A stretch of DNA of 64,000 nucleotides from Micromonospora sp. MH99. Its GTDB lineage: Bacteria; Actinomycetota; Actinomycetes; Mycobacteriales; Micromonosporaceae. The stretch covers positions 62,001-126,000 of the forward strand of contig NZ_MUZA01000011.1 of NCBI RefSeq assembly GCF_021442385.1. The letters are read 5' to 3'. The notes below the pieces were generated by a model. That model was not told where the DNA came from. It worked only from the letters and a program-made list of their open reading frames with translations, and did no database searches. This document shows positions 49,376-57,087 of the stretch, piece by piece (the stretch's first letter is position 1; every line of letters begins with the position of its first letter). Made by a program: the position numbers and the translations under genes.

Positions 49376-51286
49376 TCAGCCGAGGTCGCCTTCGATGGCC
49401 GTCTCGTACACCGTCTCGACTGGCCGGGTCGCCTTGACCATCGAGGCGAGGTACTCCCGTGTCTCCCGATCGGTCGAGTAGATGATCGTGCCCTTCATCC
49501 CGCGCGTGAACAGGACCTTGTAGGTGTTGCGGATCAGCAGATCCGCTTCGGCATCGCTGACCGTCTTGCGACTGCGGAACGCCGGATCCTTCGACTCCTC
49601 GCGTCGGGTCACCAAGTAGCCGTCCCTGGCAACCAGGTCCGGCCCGATGATGACGCCCGACCAGTCGTACTCGAAGCCCTGCGCCGTGTAGACGCAGCCG
49701 ACCTGGCCGAAACCGTTCGGATCCGTGGCCCAGAACGCGCTGCCTGGTGCATCTCCGACGCTGCGGTCGCTCTTGACGTTCCATGGCCGCGACCAAGCGC
49801 TGATCTGGACATCCGGCACCAGGCTGTCGTCCGGACGCGGATCGCTCCACGGCCAGCAGTACCCAGCGGACATTCTGGCGTTGACGCCGGACGCCTGTCT
49901 GCTGGCGAGGAAGGCTTCCATCTCCTCCGGAGACTCTGCGAGACGCAGGTCGACCCTGCCGTCGCCGGTCCAGACCGACGGCTCACCCCCGTCGAGACCG
50001 AGAAAGTCGACGACCCATTGCTCGTACGTTTCGCTGCCTCCGCAGCGGAACTGGCTGTGCAACGACACGACCTCAACCTCAAGGTCGAGTTGCCTCGCGT
50101 ACGACGAGATGACCTCGACATTGCCCAACTCTCCCGGCTTCACCACTTGGTGCTCGTCGAGTAAGAAAACCGGCACCCGAGCGGCGGCGATGAGTTCGTC
50201 AATCTGCCGACGAGACTTCTCCCGCTTGGCTTTCGGGGTGAACCGGTTGACTGAGGTCTCCCGGATGCGGTGGGCCTCGTCGCAGATCAGGACGTCCAGC
50301 CCGTTGCGTTCGGCGGACATGAAGCTGTTGAAGTAACCAAAAAGATTCTTCAGCCGGGTCGACCCCTTGCCGGCGTACCGACGCAATGTCTGAGTGAACG
50401 ACCGCGAGCCGGTCGCGTGCATGACGGAGCGGTTCTGACGTGCCAACTCACCGAGCACCGACAGCGCGATCACACTCTTGCCGCTGCCCGGTCCGCCCGA
50501 AACGACCACGACAGACTTGCGATCCGCCGATCGCGCCCGCTCAACGGCGTGTAGGACCAACTCGTACGCCACACGCTGCTGGTCCAGCAGCGTGAAGTGC
50601 GAGCGGTCCTTCAGCTCCTGTGCGGCGTACCTGAGTAGATGGCGGCTGGGCCGGACAGAGCTGGTCAGGAAACGGTCTGCGGCGCCTGCGCCTGATGCTG
50701 GGGCTAGGTGGCTACGTAGGTAGTCGAGAAACTGGCCACGCCGCTGTTTCGTGAAGATCCGGCTCTGCTCGGTCGCCGGCCGGTCGAACAGGTCACTGAT
50801 GTCGCGGTCGACCGCGTTGTGCAGGTAGGCGACCCCACGCACCGGGTGGTGATGCCCGGCGAGGATGCCGAGGAAGTCCGTCAGGTACTCGCAGTACTGC
50901 TCGACCTGGACGCCGGGATGCAGCCGCGGGCCACTCGCGTGCTCGATCGCCACGAGTGTGTCGGAGCCCTCGTAGGACTCGGCGTAGGACCACTGCTTCA
51001 GCTCTACAACCACGTACGAGTCGTCAGACGTCCTCGGGTCCACACCAGCCAGCACCACGTCGACCCGCTTGCTGGTCAGCGGTAGCTGGTACTCGATGAG
51101 CATCTCGACCCGGCCCAGCCCTGCGTCGGCGAGATCCTGACCCAGCACCTCAAGGCTCCGCGACCAGGCACGGCGTTCCGCCGGGCTCACGTTGCGGCCA
51201 ATCTGCTCGACGATCCGGTCCGCGAGTGTGCCGCTGCCGACCAGCCGCAGCAGACCATCGGCGGACGTACGGAACGCTGACAACAC
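49376..51286 (-). CDS. PD-(D/E)XK nuclease-like domain fused to Schlafen-group-3 (DUF2075) helicase
   Basis: The protein has 636 residues. The N-terminal 200 residues contain KRVDVVLAG and YVVVELKQWS, giving Asp76, Glu95 and Lys97, the PD-(D/E)XK nuclease pattern. The helicase part has Walker A VVVSGGPGSGKS (about 263), Walker B LDVLICDEAHRI (about 333), LDEHQVVKPGE, LHSQFRC, and C-terminal VYTAQGFEYDWSGVIIG and YKVLFTRGMKGTIIYS. The last two are the UvrD-like motifs of the DUF2075/SLFN-g3 family. It is 137 bp after a MazG-like gene on the same strand. Nuclease-helicase fusions of this kind with nucleotide-hydrolysing partners suggest anti-phage defence; that is inference. Confidence 0.82.
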   Translation of the reverse strand: MLSAFRTSADGLLRLVGSGTLADRIVEQIGRNVSPAERRAWSRSLEVLGQDLADAGLGRVEMLIEYQLPLTSKRVDVVLAGVDPRTSDDSYVVVELKQWSYAESYEGSDTLVAIEHASGPRLHPGVQVEQYCEYLTDFLGILAGHHHPVRGVAYLHNAVDRDISDLFDRPATEQSRIFTKQRRGQFLDYLRSHLAPASGAGAADRFLTSSVRPSRHLLRYAAQELKDRSHFTLLDQQRVAYELVLHAVERARSADRKSVVVVSGGPGSGKSVIALSVLGELARQNRSVMHATGSRSFTQTLRRYAGKGSTRLKNLFGYFNSFMSAERNGLDVLICDEAHRIRETSVNRFTPKAKREKSRRQIDELIAAARVPVFLLDEHQVVKPGELGNVEVISSYARQLDLEVEVVSLHSQFRCGGSETYEQWVVDFLGLDGGEPSVWTGDGRVDLRLAESPEEMEAFLASRQASGVNARMSAGYCWPWSDPRPDDSLVPDVQISAWSRPWNVKSDRSVGDAPGSAFWATDPNGFGQVGCVYTAQGFEYDWSGVIIGPDLVARDGYLVTRREESKDPAFRSRKTVSDAEADLLIRNTYKVLFTRGMKGTIIYSTDRETREYLASMVKATRPVETVYETAIEGDLG

Positions 51287-51423
51287 TTGCCCCCGGGCAG
51301 CACGAAGTGATCGTGCGCATGGGGGGCGTGTCCGGCAGATGCCGGAAGCCCGTCGTGACGCGCTCCTACGTGATGGACTGTAGCGAAGAGATCAACTCAG
51401 CGCCATGGTGGCGCTGCCGCCAG

Positions 51424-51759
51424 CTATCGCTTCGCGGCCGACCCGCGAGCCTGGTCGACCGGGTAGCGACGAGCCACTTCCTCGAGTTTGCTCGAAGCCG
51501 CCTCGACCAGGTCGATGCCGAGGACATCAGCGAGCCGGGTTAAATAGATCATCACGTCGCCGATCTCGGCCTTGACCCGGTCACCGGCCGTTCTGTCGGA
51601 CATGACGGCCTCGGCTTGCTCAGGTGTGAGCCACTGGAATTCGGCGATCAGCTCACCGACCTCACCGGCGAGAGCCATCGCCAGGTTCTTGGGCGTGTGG
51701 AACTGCTGCCAGTCCCGCTCTTCGGCGAACGCCCGTACGTGGCCTGTCAGGTCATCCAT
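51424..51759 (-). CDS. MazG-like nucleotide pyrophosphohydrolase
   Basis: The protein has 111 residues from ATG 51759; an ATG eight codons earlier is possible. The EXXE...EXXD metal motif of all-alpha NTP pyrophosphatases is clear: GEVGELIAEFQWL and KAEIGDVMIYLTRLAD. RDWQQFHTPKNLAMAL is the usual start of this family (RS21-C6/MazG-like). It hydrolyses (d)NTPs to monophosphates. It lies just upstream of the nuclease-helicase gene and downstream of the XRE/DUF397 genes on one strand. Confidence 0.88.
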   Translation of the reverse strand: MDDLTGHVRAFAEERDWQQFHTPKNLAMALAGEVGELIAEFQWLTPEQAEAVMSDRTAGDRVKAEIGDVMIYLTRLADVLGIDLVEAASSKLEEVARRYPVDQARGSAAKR

Positions 51760-51800
51760 GGCTGGGAGCATCGCAGATGTCATGTACCGCCCGCGTTCTC

Positions 51801-52004
51801 CTACTCGGGGAGGCTGGCCGATTTCACGGCGGCTGTGAACATGAGCCAGGCACGGTGCTCGAAGCGAAGAGCTGGCCCGTCAAGATGTTTGGAATCGCGT
51901 ACGGCGACCAGGTCGGGCATGTTGGTGGCGACCTCGACGCAGTCGCCGCCGTTGTCGCCACTGCGGGTGCTCTTGCGCCAGACGGCGCCGGTCAGGTCAG
52001 TCAT
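51801..52004 (-). CDS. DUF397 small protein
   Basis: The protein has 67 residues with the DUF397 pattern: VWRKSTRSGDNGGDCVEVA, VAVRDSKHLDGPALRF and W-FT near the end. DUF397 proteins are nearly always encoded after an XRE/DUF5753 regulator in actinomycetes; some pairs (WhiJ-like) act in development. It overlaps the regulator stop by eight bases, so the two are coupled. Confidence 0.9.
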   Translation of the reverse strand: MTDLTGAVWRKSTRSGDNGGDCVEVATNMPDLVAVRDSKHLDGPALRFEHRAWLMFTAAVKSASLPE

Positions 52005-52884
52005 GCCGCATCTCCCCAGCGATCCGCTTGATCATGTCAGTCGATTCTGCCTCGCTGAGGGCCAGCGCATCCAGCCCTCGCCAGACGCGCTCGTAGGCGG
52101 CCAACTCGTCAGGCTTGTCGAGGTACAGGGCACCGGTCAACGACTCGCTGTAGACCACGGACGGTTCCGGCGCGGTACGACCGCCCTTGGTCGCCGGGAA
52201 GTCGAGGATCACGAAGGATCCCGCAACCGCGCCAGGCTGTGGGCCTGCTGCCAGGGGCAGCACCCTGACGCTGACGTTCGGTAGCTCGCACAGCTTGGTG
52301 AGGTGAGCGAGCTGCTCGGCCATGACCGGCGAGCCGCCGACGCCACGTCGAAGCACCGCCTCAGACAGCACGGATTCAACCCCGGGGGCTGCCGGCAAGC
52401 GCCGAAAGAGCAATGCCTGCCGTTGAAGTCGGACCTGTACCGCCCGCTCGCGATCCTCCTCATTTAACATCCCGCCAAGGCGATAGAGCGCGCGAGCGTA
52501 CTCCTTCGTCTGAAGGATCCCAGGGATGAGCGACTCGTCATAACGGCGGAGGTGGGCGGCGGCGGATTCCAGACCGACGTACAACTCGAACCAGTTCGGC
52601 ACCGCGTCCCCGTACGCGTGCCACCAGCCCTTCGACTTTGTCTCCACGGCCAGCCCGCGCATCGCCTCGGTCATCTCGGGCGACACCCCGTACAGCTCGC
52701 ACATCGCCTTGACGTCGAGCACCCGGACGGAGCCCTGGCCGCATTCGAGGCGCCAGATCTTCTGCCGGCTGTATTCGAGGGCCTCGGCGGCGGCGTCGAG
52801 GGTCACCCCGGCCTCGTTGCGGAACTGCCGCAGCAGTCGGCCGAGCTGCCGACGCGGCACTGTCGATCCGATGTCTTCGGGCAT
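51997..52884 (-). CDS. XRE-family regulator with DUF5753 domain
   Basis: The protein has 295 residues from MPEDIGSTV. That start has SD AGGGAG, whereas the ATG seven codons earlier overlaps a repeat element. The helix-turn-helix (about 12-66) reads LGRLLRQFRNEAGVTLDAAAEALEYSRQKIWRLECGQ, quoted as SRQKIWRLECGQ. The DUF5753 domain fills about 90-275 (WFELYVGLESAAAHLRRYDESLIPGILQTKEYARAL, quoted as IPGILQTKEYARAL). It is followed by DUF397 in an overlapping operon. An 11-base motif occurs upstream in two divergent copies. Confidence 0.92.
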   Translation of the reverse strand: MPEDIGSTVPRRQLGRLLRQFRNEAGVTLDAAAEALEYSRQKIWRLECGQGSVRVLDVKAMCELYGVSPEMTEAMRGLAVETKSKGWWHAYGDAVPNWFELYVGLESAAAHLRRYDESLIPGILQTKEYARALYRLGGMLNEEDRERAVQVRLQRQALLFRRLPAAPGVESVLSEAVLRRGVGGSPVMAEQLAHLTKLCELPNVSVRVLPLAAGPQPGAVAGSFVILDFPATKGGRTAPEPSVVYSESLTGALYLDKPDELAAYERVWRGLDALALSEAESTDMIKRIAGEMRHD

Positions 52885-52905
52885 CCGCACACTCCCTGGT
52901 TCCAT

Positions 52906-53001
52906 AACGCAACGCTGCGTCACGTGCTCATGCAACTCCTACGGGTTTCAGCAAAGAAAGTCAATGCACACCGGCGAAATTGCGGTTTAGAACGTTGCGT
53001 T
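52906..53001. promoter_or_regulatory. Divergent pair of 11-bp motifs, candidate XRE operator
   Basis: On the minus strand 52916-52906 reads AGCGTTGCGTT; on the plus strand 52991-53001 reads AACGTTGCGTT. The two copies match at 10 of 11 bases and point outward, one toward the XRE/DUF397 genes and one toward the DivIVA-like cassette. They bracket about 75 bp that must contain both promoters. Confidence 0.55.
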
Positions 53002-53031
53002 TCCACTGCGGACTGTCGCAGGCTGGTCACA

Positions 53032-53070
53032 GCACGGCGGCCGTCCGGTCCCCCCGAACGGCCGCCGTGC
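53032..53070. other. Strong hairpin in the leader of the DivIVA-like gene
   Basis: Perfect 13-bp stem GCACGGCGGCCGT with ACGGCCGCCGTGC around a 13-nt loop, 47 bp before the start of the DivIVA-like gene and after the plus-strand motif copy. It could attenuate the rightward transcript or end transcription from elsewhere. Confidence 0.5.
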
Positions 53071-53116
53071 CTCCCAGCGCACCCCTCGCCCCTCCGCATG
53101 AGGAAGGCAGGCAGAC

Positions 53117-53413
53117 ATGAACGCCAGAAACCAGCGACCGGAGCCGAGCGGCCGAACGGCGTACTGCTCCGCCCCGTACACCAGTCTGTTGCCGTGGCAG
53201 GTGCGTGAGCGCCGCTTCGCGCCGGTCGGGCTCGGACGTCGCGGACTGAACCCCGACGACGTGTACGCCTTCCTCGACCGGGTCGCCGCCGACATGGCCG
53301 CCGTCTACGCTGCTCTCGCCGAGAGCCGCCTCGAGACGGCCCGGATCAAGGCCGGCCTGCGTCGCCGGCAGGCCGACCACGCCGGTGCCCGCAACGAGCA
53401 GGGCCGGGCCTGA
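53117..53413 (+). CDS. Small DivIVA-like protein
   Basis: The protein has 98 residues. After a short N-terminal tail it reads PWQVRERRFAPVGLGRRGLNPDDVYAFLDRVAADMAAVYAALAES; the part GLNPDDVYAFLDRVAADM matches the N-terminal membrane-binding domain of DivIVA, followed by a coiled coil. Full DivIVA is longer, so this is a truncated family form common in Micromonosporaceae. It overlaps the next gene by one base (TGATG). A decayed paralogue of this gene lies at 55395. Confidence 0.78.
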   Translation: MNARNQRPEPSGRTAYCSAPYTSLLPWQVRERRFAPVGLGRRGLNPDDVYAFLDRVAADMAAVYAALAESRLETARIKAGLRRRQADHAGARNEQGRA

Positions 53414-53664
53414 TGAGCCAGCGGTACGTCATCCACCTGCCCGTCGTTGCCAACGACCTGTCTGCCGCGCAACGCCTGGCCCGGGTCATCGGTCGGTGGA
53501 TGCTGGTGCTGCCGATGGCGGACCCGGGGGAGACCACCGTCTCCGAAGAGGATCAGCAGTTCCTGCGCCACCGGGTCTTCTGCGACCTGCTGATGCCCGG
53601 TGGCCGGCGCTGCCTCCTGCGCGACGGACACGACGGCGCCTGCTCCCGTCGGCTGCACCGCTGA
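53413..53664 (+). CDS. Small Cys-containing partner of the DivIVA-like gene
   Basis: The protein has 83 residues: MSQRYVIHLPVVANDLSAAQ at the start and CDLLMPGGRRCLLRDGHDGAC near the end. The Cys/His spacing (C-x9-C-x6-H-x3-C) suggests a zinc-binding knuckle. Not recognised as a named family. Its start overlaps the DivIVA-like stop, so the two are translated together and probably act together. The 3' 71 bp are repeated just downstream in broken form. Confidence 0.68.
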   Translation: MSQRYVIHLPVVANDLSAAQRLARVIGRWMLVLPMADPGETTVSEEDQQFLRHRVFCDLLMPGGRRCLLRDGHDGACSRRLHR

Positions 53665-53675
53665 CACAACCAGTC

Positions 53676-53745
53676 TGCGACCTGCTGATGCCTGGCAACG
53701 CCGCTGCCTGCTCCGCGCCGACGACCACGGCCCCTGCTCCCGCCG
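53676..53745 (+). pseudogene. Frameshifted tandem copy of the Cys-knuckle end
   Basis: This 70-bp stretch repeats 53581-53651 of the preceding gene (TGCGACCTGCTGATGCC identical, then GACGACCACGG against GACGGACACGACGG, then TGCTCCCG). One base is missing, so the frame is lost midway. It is a remnant of a second copy of the partner gene. Confidence 0.7.
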
Positions 53746-53843
53746 TTTCATGCGGCGTTGCTGTCAGTACGAGACCGACCTCGAGGGAGATCGAGGGCGG
53801 CGCGGGGCTGATCTATGCGGGAAGGTACGGGCCCGTGACGGCG

Positions 53844-55382
53844 CTATCGCGGTGCCTCGATGGTCCACTCCAACTGGCCAGCTTTCACGCCCGGACGGTA
53901 TTGCTGCATGTAGGCATCGCCGGTCTCCAACGACCGCGCCACACCCTCCAAGAGTTCTGCGATCGACGCCGGCCAGCGGTCGAAGCCGGTGCCACCCTCC
54001 GGATAGAACTCGCCCACCCTGCCGTGTCCACCGGGACGCTGGTCGACCAGCAGGCAACCACCATCGCCCGCCGTCGCAAACGGCACGAAGGCTCGGTGCC
54101 ACCAGTCATCGTCCAGCGGTCCGCCCGCCAGGACGGAACAGCTGACCTCCCAGTCGGCCACGATCTGGTCCAGTGGCAGAGGTCGATAGAACGGTGGCAG
54201 ATCAAAGCTGTCAACCGCCGCGACCCCGTCATGCCGTCGCAGCGACGCCACCAGATCAGGCGGAAACGGGACCGACATCCGCGCCTGTAGCGCGGCGATC
54301 CGCTCCGGTGGCGCGGCCGGCCGCAGCGAGGCGCGTGTGCGGGGCGCGTGCGCCGCTAACCATTTCTCGATGCGTTTCCAGGCAGCGTTGACCCGGGCGG
54401 TGGTCGCAGCGTCGGGCTCGGCGGCGACCGGGGTTCCGGCGTACTGGGGGCAGACCGCGGAGGCAGCCGGTCGGGACGGCGCCTTCGCATAGCCCGTGTT
54501 GGGGACAGCGCGGTAGGACGGAAGTGGTTGGCGCACGGAAGGCACCGGCGTCGGGTTGATTTGCACCAACGCGTCGTTGCCGCTGGTGCGATCCGATCCG
54601 AAGGTGGTGAGGGCGCAGAGCACCAACACCAACAGCAGAAAGACCGCGAGCAGGACGATCAGCAGCCGCTTGCCGCTGACCGTCGAGGGTGGCGCGTCCT
54701 GGTCACGCCGCGCCGCCGGCACCGCGTCGCTGGACGCCGACGTGGCGACAGCACCTTCGGACGAATCGTCGGCAGCCACCGCCCTACCGCTGGTCGCCCG
54801 CAGCACCGGGTCGAGCCAGCCGGCCGCCTCCGCGCGAAACAGCTCAGGCTGGTCAGCCGCGCCGGCGGGAATTCGACCCGCCAGCCCGACGGGCAATCCG
54901 GTGAGGTCACCGCCGTCGCCGATGGCGATTACGGAGGCGGAGAGGCCACGGCTGGTGAGGGCATCGAGGGCAAGCGTCGTGTGATTGGTCGAGTCTGGTC
55001 CGGAGTCGGTCACTACGACGACGGGCGCCTGCAGCGCCCAGGCCAGATCCGCGAGGGTCCAGCCGCCGCGGCCCAGCGGAACGAGGAGCCCGTGGGCGGC
55101 GCCCACCAGGATCAGACCATGGGTCCGTGCCAGGGCTCGGGTGATTCCGACGAGGTCGTCGGGGCGTGGCGCGTCGATACCACCGGCACGCACCTCGACG
55201 TACGTAGCGAGGTTGTCGCTCAGCAGCTGACGAGAGGCGCTGTCGTCATGCCGGCCGTCGGCGATATGAAGTACCGCAACTCGCCCCTTCGACGCCGCGG
55301 AAATGGCTGCCGCAGCCACTTCCCAGCTCACGCTTGTCGAGGTAGCGGCAACTACCCACGGTCCACCATTCGGCCAGGACAA
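53844..55382 (-). CDS. Degenerate BioD-like domain / TM / SUKH (SMI1-KNR4) fusion
   Basis: The protein has 512 residues from TTG 55382; SD core GGAGG lies five bases upstream. Residues about 8-155 resemble dethiobiotin-synthetase-like ATPases: LILVGAAHGLLVPLGRGGWTLADLAWAL, quoted as AAHGLLVPLGRGGWTLADLA, then APVVVVTDSG and STNHTTLALDALTSRGL. The P-loop position reads VAATSTSVSWEV and lacks the GxxxxGK(T/S) residues, so ATP binding is probably lost. A membrane helix at 239-261 and a Pro-rich linker lead to a SUKH domain (about 350-505: IAALQARMSVPFPPDLVASLRRHDG, FVPFATAGDGGCLLVDQRPGG). SUKH domains serve as immunity proteins in toxin systems. No toxin gene is adjacent, but a T7SS toxin operon lies 1.4 kb away. 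Confidence 0.72.
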   Translation of the reverse strand: MSWPNGGPWVVAATSTSVSWEVAAAAISAASKGRVAVLHIADGRHDDSASRQLLSDNLATYVEVRAGGIDAPRPDDLVGITRALARTHGLILVGAAHGLLVPLGRGGWTLADLAWALQAPVVVVTDSGPDSTNHTTLALDALTSRGLSASVIAIGDGGDLTGLPVGLAGRIPAGAADQPELFRAEAAGWLDPVLRATSGRAVAADDSSEGAVATSASSDAVPAARRDQDAPPSTVSGKRLLIVLLAVFLLLVLVLCALTTFGSDRTSGNDALVQINPTPVPSVRQPLPSYRAVPNTGYAKAPSRPAASAVCPQYAGTPVAAEPDAATTARVNAAWKRIEKWLAAHAPRTRASLRPAAPPERIAALQARMSVPFPPDLVASLRRHDGVAAVDSFDLPPFYRPLPLDQIVADWEVSCSVLAGGPLDDDWWHRAFVPFATAGDGGCLLVDQRPGGHGRVGEFYPEGGTGFDRWPASIAELLEGVARSLETGDAYMQQYRPGVKAGQLEWTIEAPR

Positions 55383-55394
55383 CCAGTCCTCCCC

Positions 55395-55694
55395 ATGATC
55401 ACGCCAACCCTAGCGAACCAGCCTCACTCATATGACCCCCCGCTCCATCGACGGCTGGACGCCGCGTACACCCCGCTGCTGCGGTGGCAGGTGCGCGAGT
55501 GCCGCTTCAAGCTGGTCCGGCTCGGGCGCCGCGGCCATGAGCCCGACCACGTGTACGCCTTCCTCGACCGGGGCGCCGTGGACATGACGGCCGTCCATTC
55601 GGCCCTGGGCCCCAGCCGGCGGGAAGCCGCCTCCGCCGCGGAGGCGCTGTGTCGCGACCAGTCCGACCGCGCCGACCGGGGGCCCGTGGCATGA
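55395..55694 (+). CDS. DivIVA-like paralogue, possibly inactive
   Basis: The frame of 99 residues contains LRWQVRECRFKLVRLGRRGHEPDHVYAFLDRGAVDMTAVHSAL, closely similar to the gene at 53117. No SD precedes ATG 55395, and that codon lies inside the SD of the divergent SUKH-fusion gene, so its expression is doubtful. It overlaps the next, frameshifted partner gene (ATGA). Confidence 0.5.
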   Translation: MITPTLANQPHSYDPPLHRRLDAAYTPLLRWQVRECRFKLVRLGRRGHEPDHVYAFLDRGAVDMTAVHSALGPSRREAASAAEALCRDQSDRADRGPVA

Positions 55695-55898
55695 CCGAGC
55701 GGTACGTCATGCGCCTTGGCCGCGAACGACCTGCCCGCCGCGCAGCGTCTGGCCCGGGCCCCTGTGCCCGCCGCCTGCGCCGCCGACCCGGGTTCGCCCG
55801 ATCGGGATGAGGCGGGGTCACCTCCCGTGCCAGGAGGCTGTCGAGGTGCCAGTTCGTTCGGCACCGGAGCGGTGAAGTGTGCGATAGCGGCCCATTGA
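55691..55898 (+). pseudogene. Frameshifted partner-gene copy
   Basis: It begins MTERYVMRL, like MSQRYVIHL of the gene at 53413, then loses about five bases and shifts frame; in the new frame ANDLPAAQRLAR matches ANDLSAAQRLAR. The Cys-knuckle end is missing. This is a decayed second copy of the two-gene cassette. Confidence 0.7.
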
Positions 55899-55954
55899 GG
55901 TCAGGGGCACGTAACTGACGGTTCGAAGGCGATCGGGCAGGAGAGGAGAATCAG

Positions 55955-56371
55955 GTGGAATACGAGGATTTTGTCAATGCAGTGGCGACGCGGGCGAAGG
56001 TGTCGACCGATCAGGCGGCAACGCTCTCCCGTGCGACGTTGGAGACATTGGCAGATCGGATCAGCGCCGGCCAGGCTGAGGACCTTGCCTATCAGCTTCC
56101 CGACGGGCTCGACGATCACCTGCGCAAACCGCCACCGCTTAGAGGGCAGGAACATGCCCAGTCGTTCGGGCTCGATGAGTTCGTGCGGCGGGTGGCGGAC
56201 CACCCGGCCATCGACCGTGCGCTCGCCGATGCCGGAGTCCGCGCGGTGCTCACCACGTTGCGTGAGGCTGTTTCCCGTGACGAGTTCGAGGACGCGATGG
56301 CCCAGCTTCCGAAGGAGTTCCGGCAGGTGACCGAACCGGTTGGTGCCGGTGGCCGGCAGCGTCGCGGGTAG
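55955..56371 (+). CDS. DUF2267-family protein
   Basis: The protein has 138 residues from GTG 55955, with SD GGAGAGGAG. It is all-helical, starting EYEDFVNAVATRAKVSTDQAATLSRATLETLADRISAGQAEDLAYQLP, quoted as ATLETLADRISAGQAEDLAY, the DUF2267 pattern; the second half repeats the fold (FGLDEFVRRVADHPAID). DUF2267 proteins are common stress-linked small proteins of unknown function. A truncated copy follows. Confidence 0.82.
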   Translation: MEYEDFVNAVATRAKVSTDQAATLSRATLETLADRISAGQAEDLAYQLPDGLDDHLRKPPPLRGQEHAQSFGLDEFVRRVADHPAIDRALADAGVRAVLTTLREAVSRDEFEDAMAQLPKEFRQVTEPVGAGGRQRRG

Positions 56372-56420
56372 CACTGCACGGACCGCGCGGCGCACCCCAA
56401 CTCGTCCGTAAGGCGAACTG

Positions 56421-56522
56421 GTGAGCTACGCCGAATTTCTCGATGCGGTGGGGAAGCGGGCGCGGATGCCGGCGAACGTTGTCGGAGCCACGCTGACGAC
56501 CATGGCATGCCGGTCGCCCTGA
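56421..56522 (+). pseudogene. Truncated DUF2267 copy
   Basis: A 33-residue frame from GTG 56421 reads SYAEFLDAVGKRARMPANVV, then TLTTMACRSP and stop. It matches the first 25 residues of DUF2267 and then stops early. Remnant of a tandem copy of the preceding gene. Confidence 0.6.
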
Positions 56523-56742
56523 TCCCGGCGAGCATCTGCACGCACCCGCCGAGGCACGCCAGGTCGGGTGACGATGCGGGAGTTCGCGGCGCCCGCACAC
56601 CCGGCCCGGCTCCAGGCTGCGCATGTCATCATTGCCGTCAGGCGCGGAGCACCGACCGAGAGAGTGGACCTACCGCCTTGAGCTTGTGGGCGCGTCGTAA
56701 CGGTTCAGCGTCCAGGCCCTGCGGTGATGGGACCGGGCAGCG
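56523..56742. other. Intergenic remnant region
   Basis: No gene recognised. Codon-usage-like bias is weak and there is no SD; it is probably debris between the DUF2267 fragment and the toxin operon. Confidence 0.35.
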
Positions 56743-57087
56743 TCATCGACTACCAGGATCGCGCAAGTCGGGGAACCCGGCTGAGTAGGTTGCGTCCACG
56801 AGCTCCTGAAGATGGCGGATGACGTCGACCTTCTGCTCGGTCTCGGGCAGTTGCCGTTCGCCAGTCGGCACCAGGTCGTTCCGCCAATGACTGACGATCT
56901 CCAGCTGTGCTGCCGCGGGCAGGTCGTCGACCCACAACGACCCGAGGTTGTTGTCGACGATCTCCTGCAAGCGGTCAGCGGTCTGCCTGTCGGAGAGACG
57001 AGAGATCAAAAACTCCAGCGTCCAGTCGAACAGCCCTCCCGATGAGGTCCAGTCGACGCCGGGTTTCAGCACGATGAGGCCAGCCAT
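56743..57087 (-). CDS. Candidate immunity protein for the second T7SS toxin
   Basis: The protein has 114 residues, acidic and cytosolic, with a helical middle (FLISRLSDRQTADRLQEIVDNN, quoted as RLSDRQTADRLQEIV). No family recognised. Its ATG shares one base with the toxin stop (TGATG), so it is coupled to it. It is the last gene in the operon. Immunity is inferred from position and size. Confidence 0.6.
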   Translation of the reverse strand: MAGLIVLKPGVDWTSSGGLFDWTLEFLISRLSDRQTADRLQEIVDNNLGSLWVDDLPAAAQLEIVSHWRNDLVPTGERQLPETEQKVDVIRHLQELVDATYSAGFPDLRDPGSR

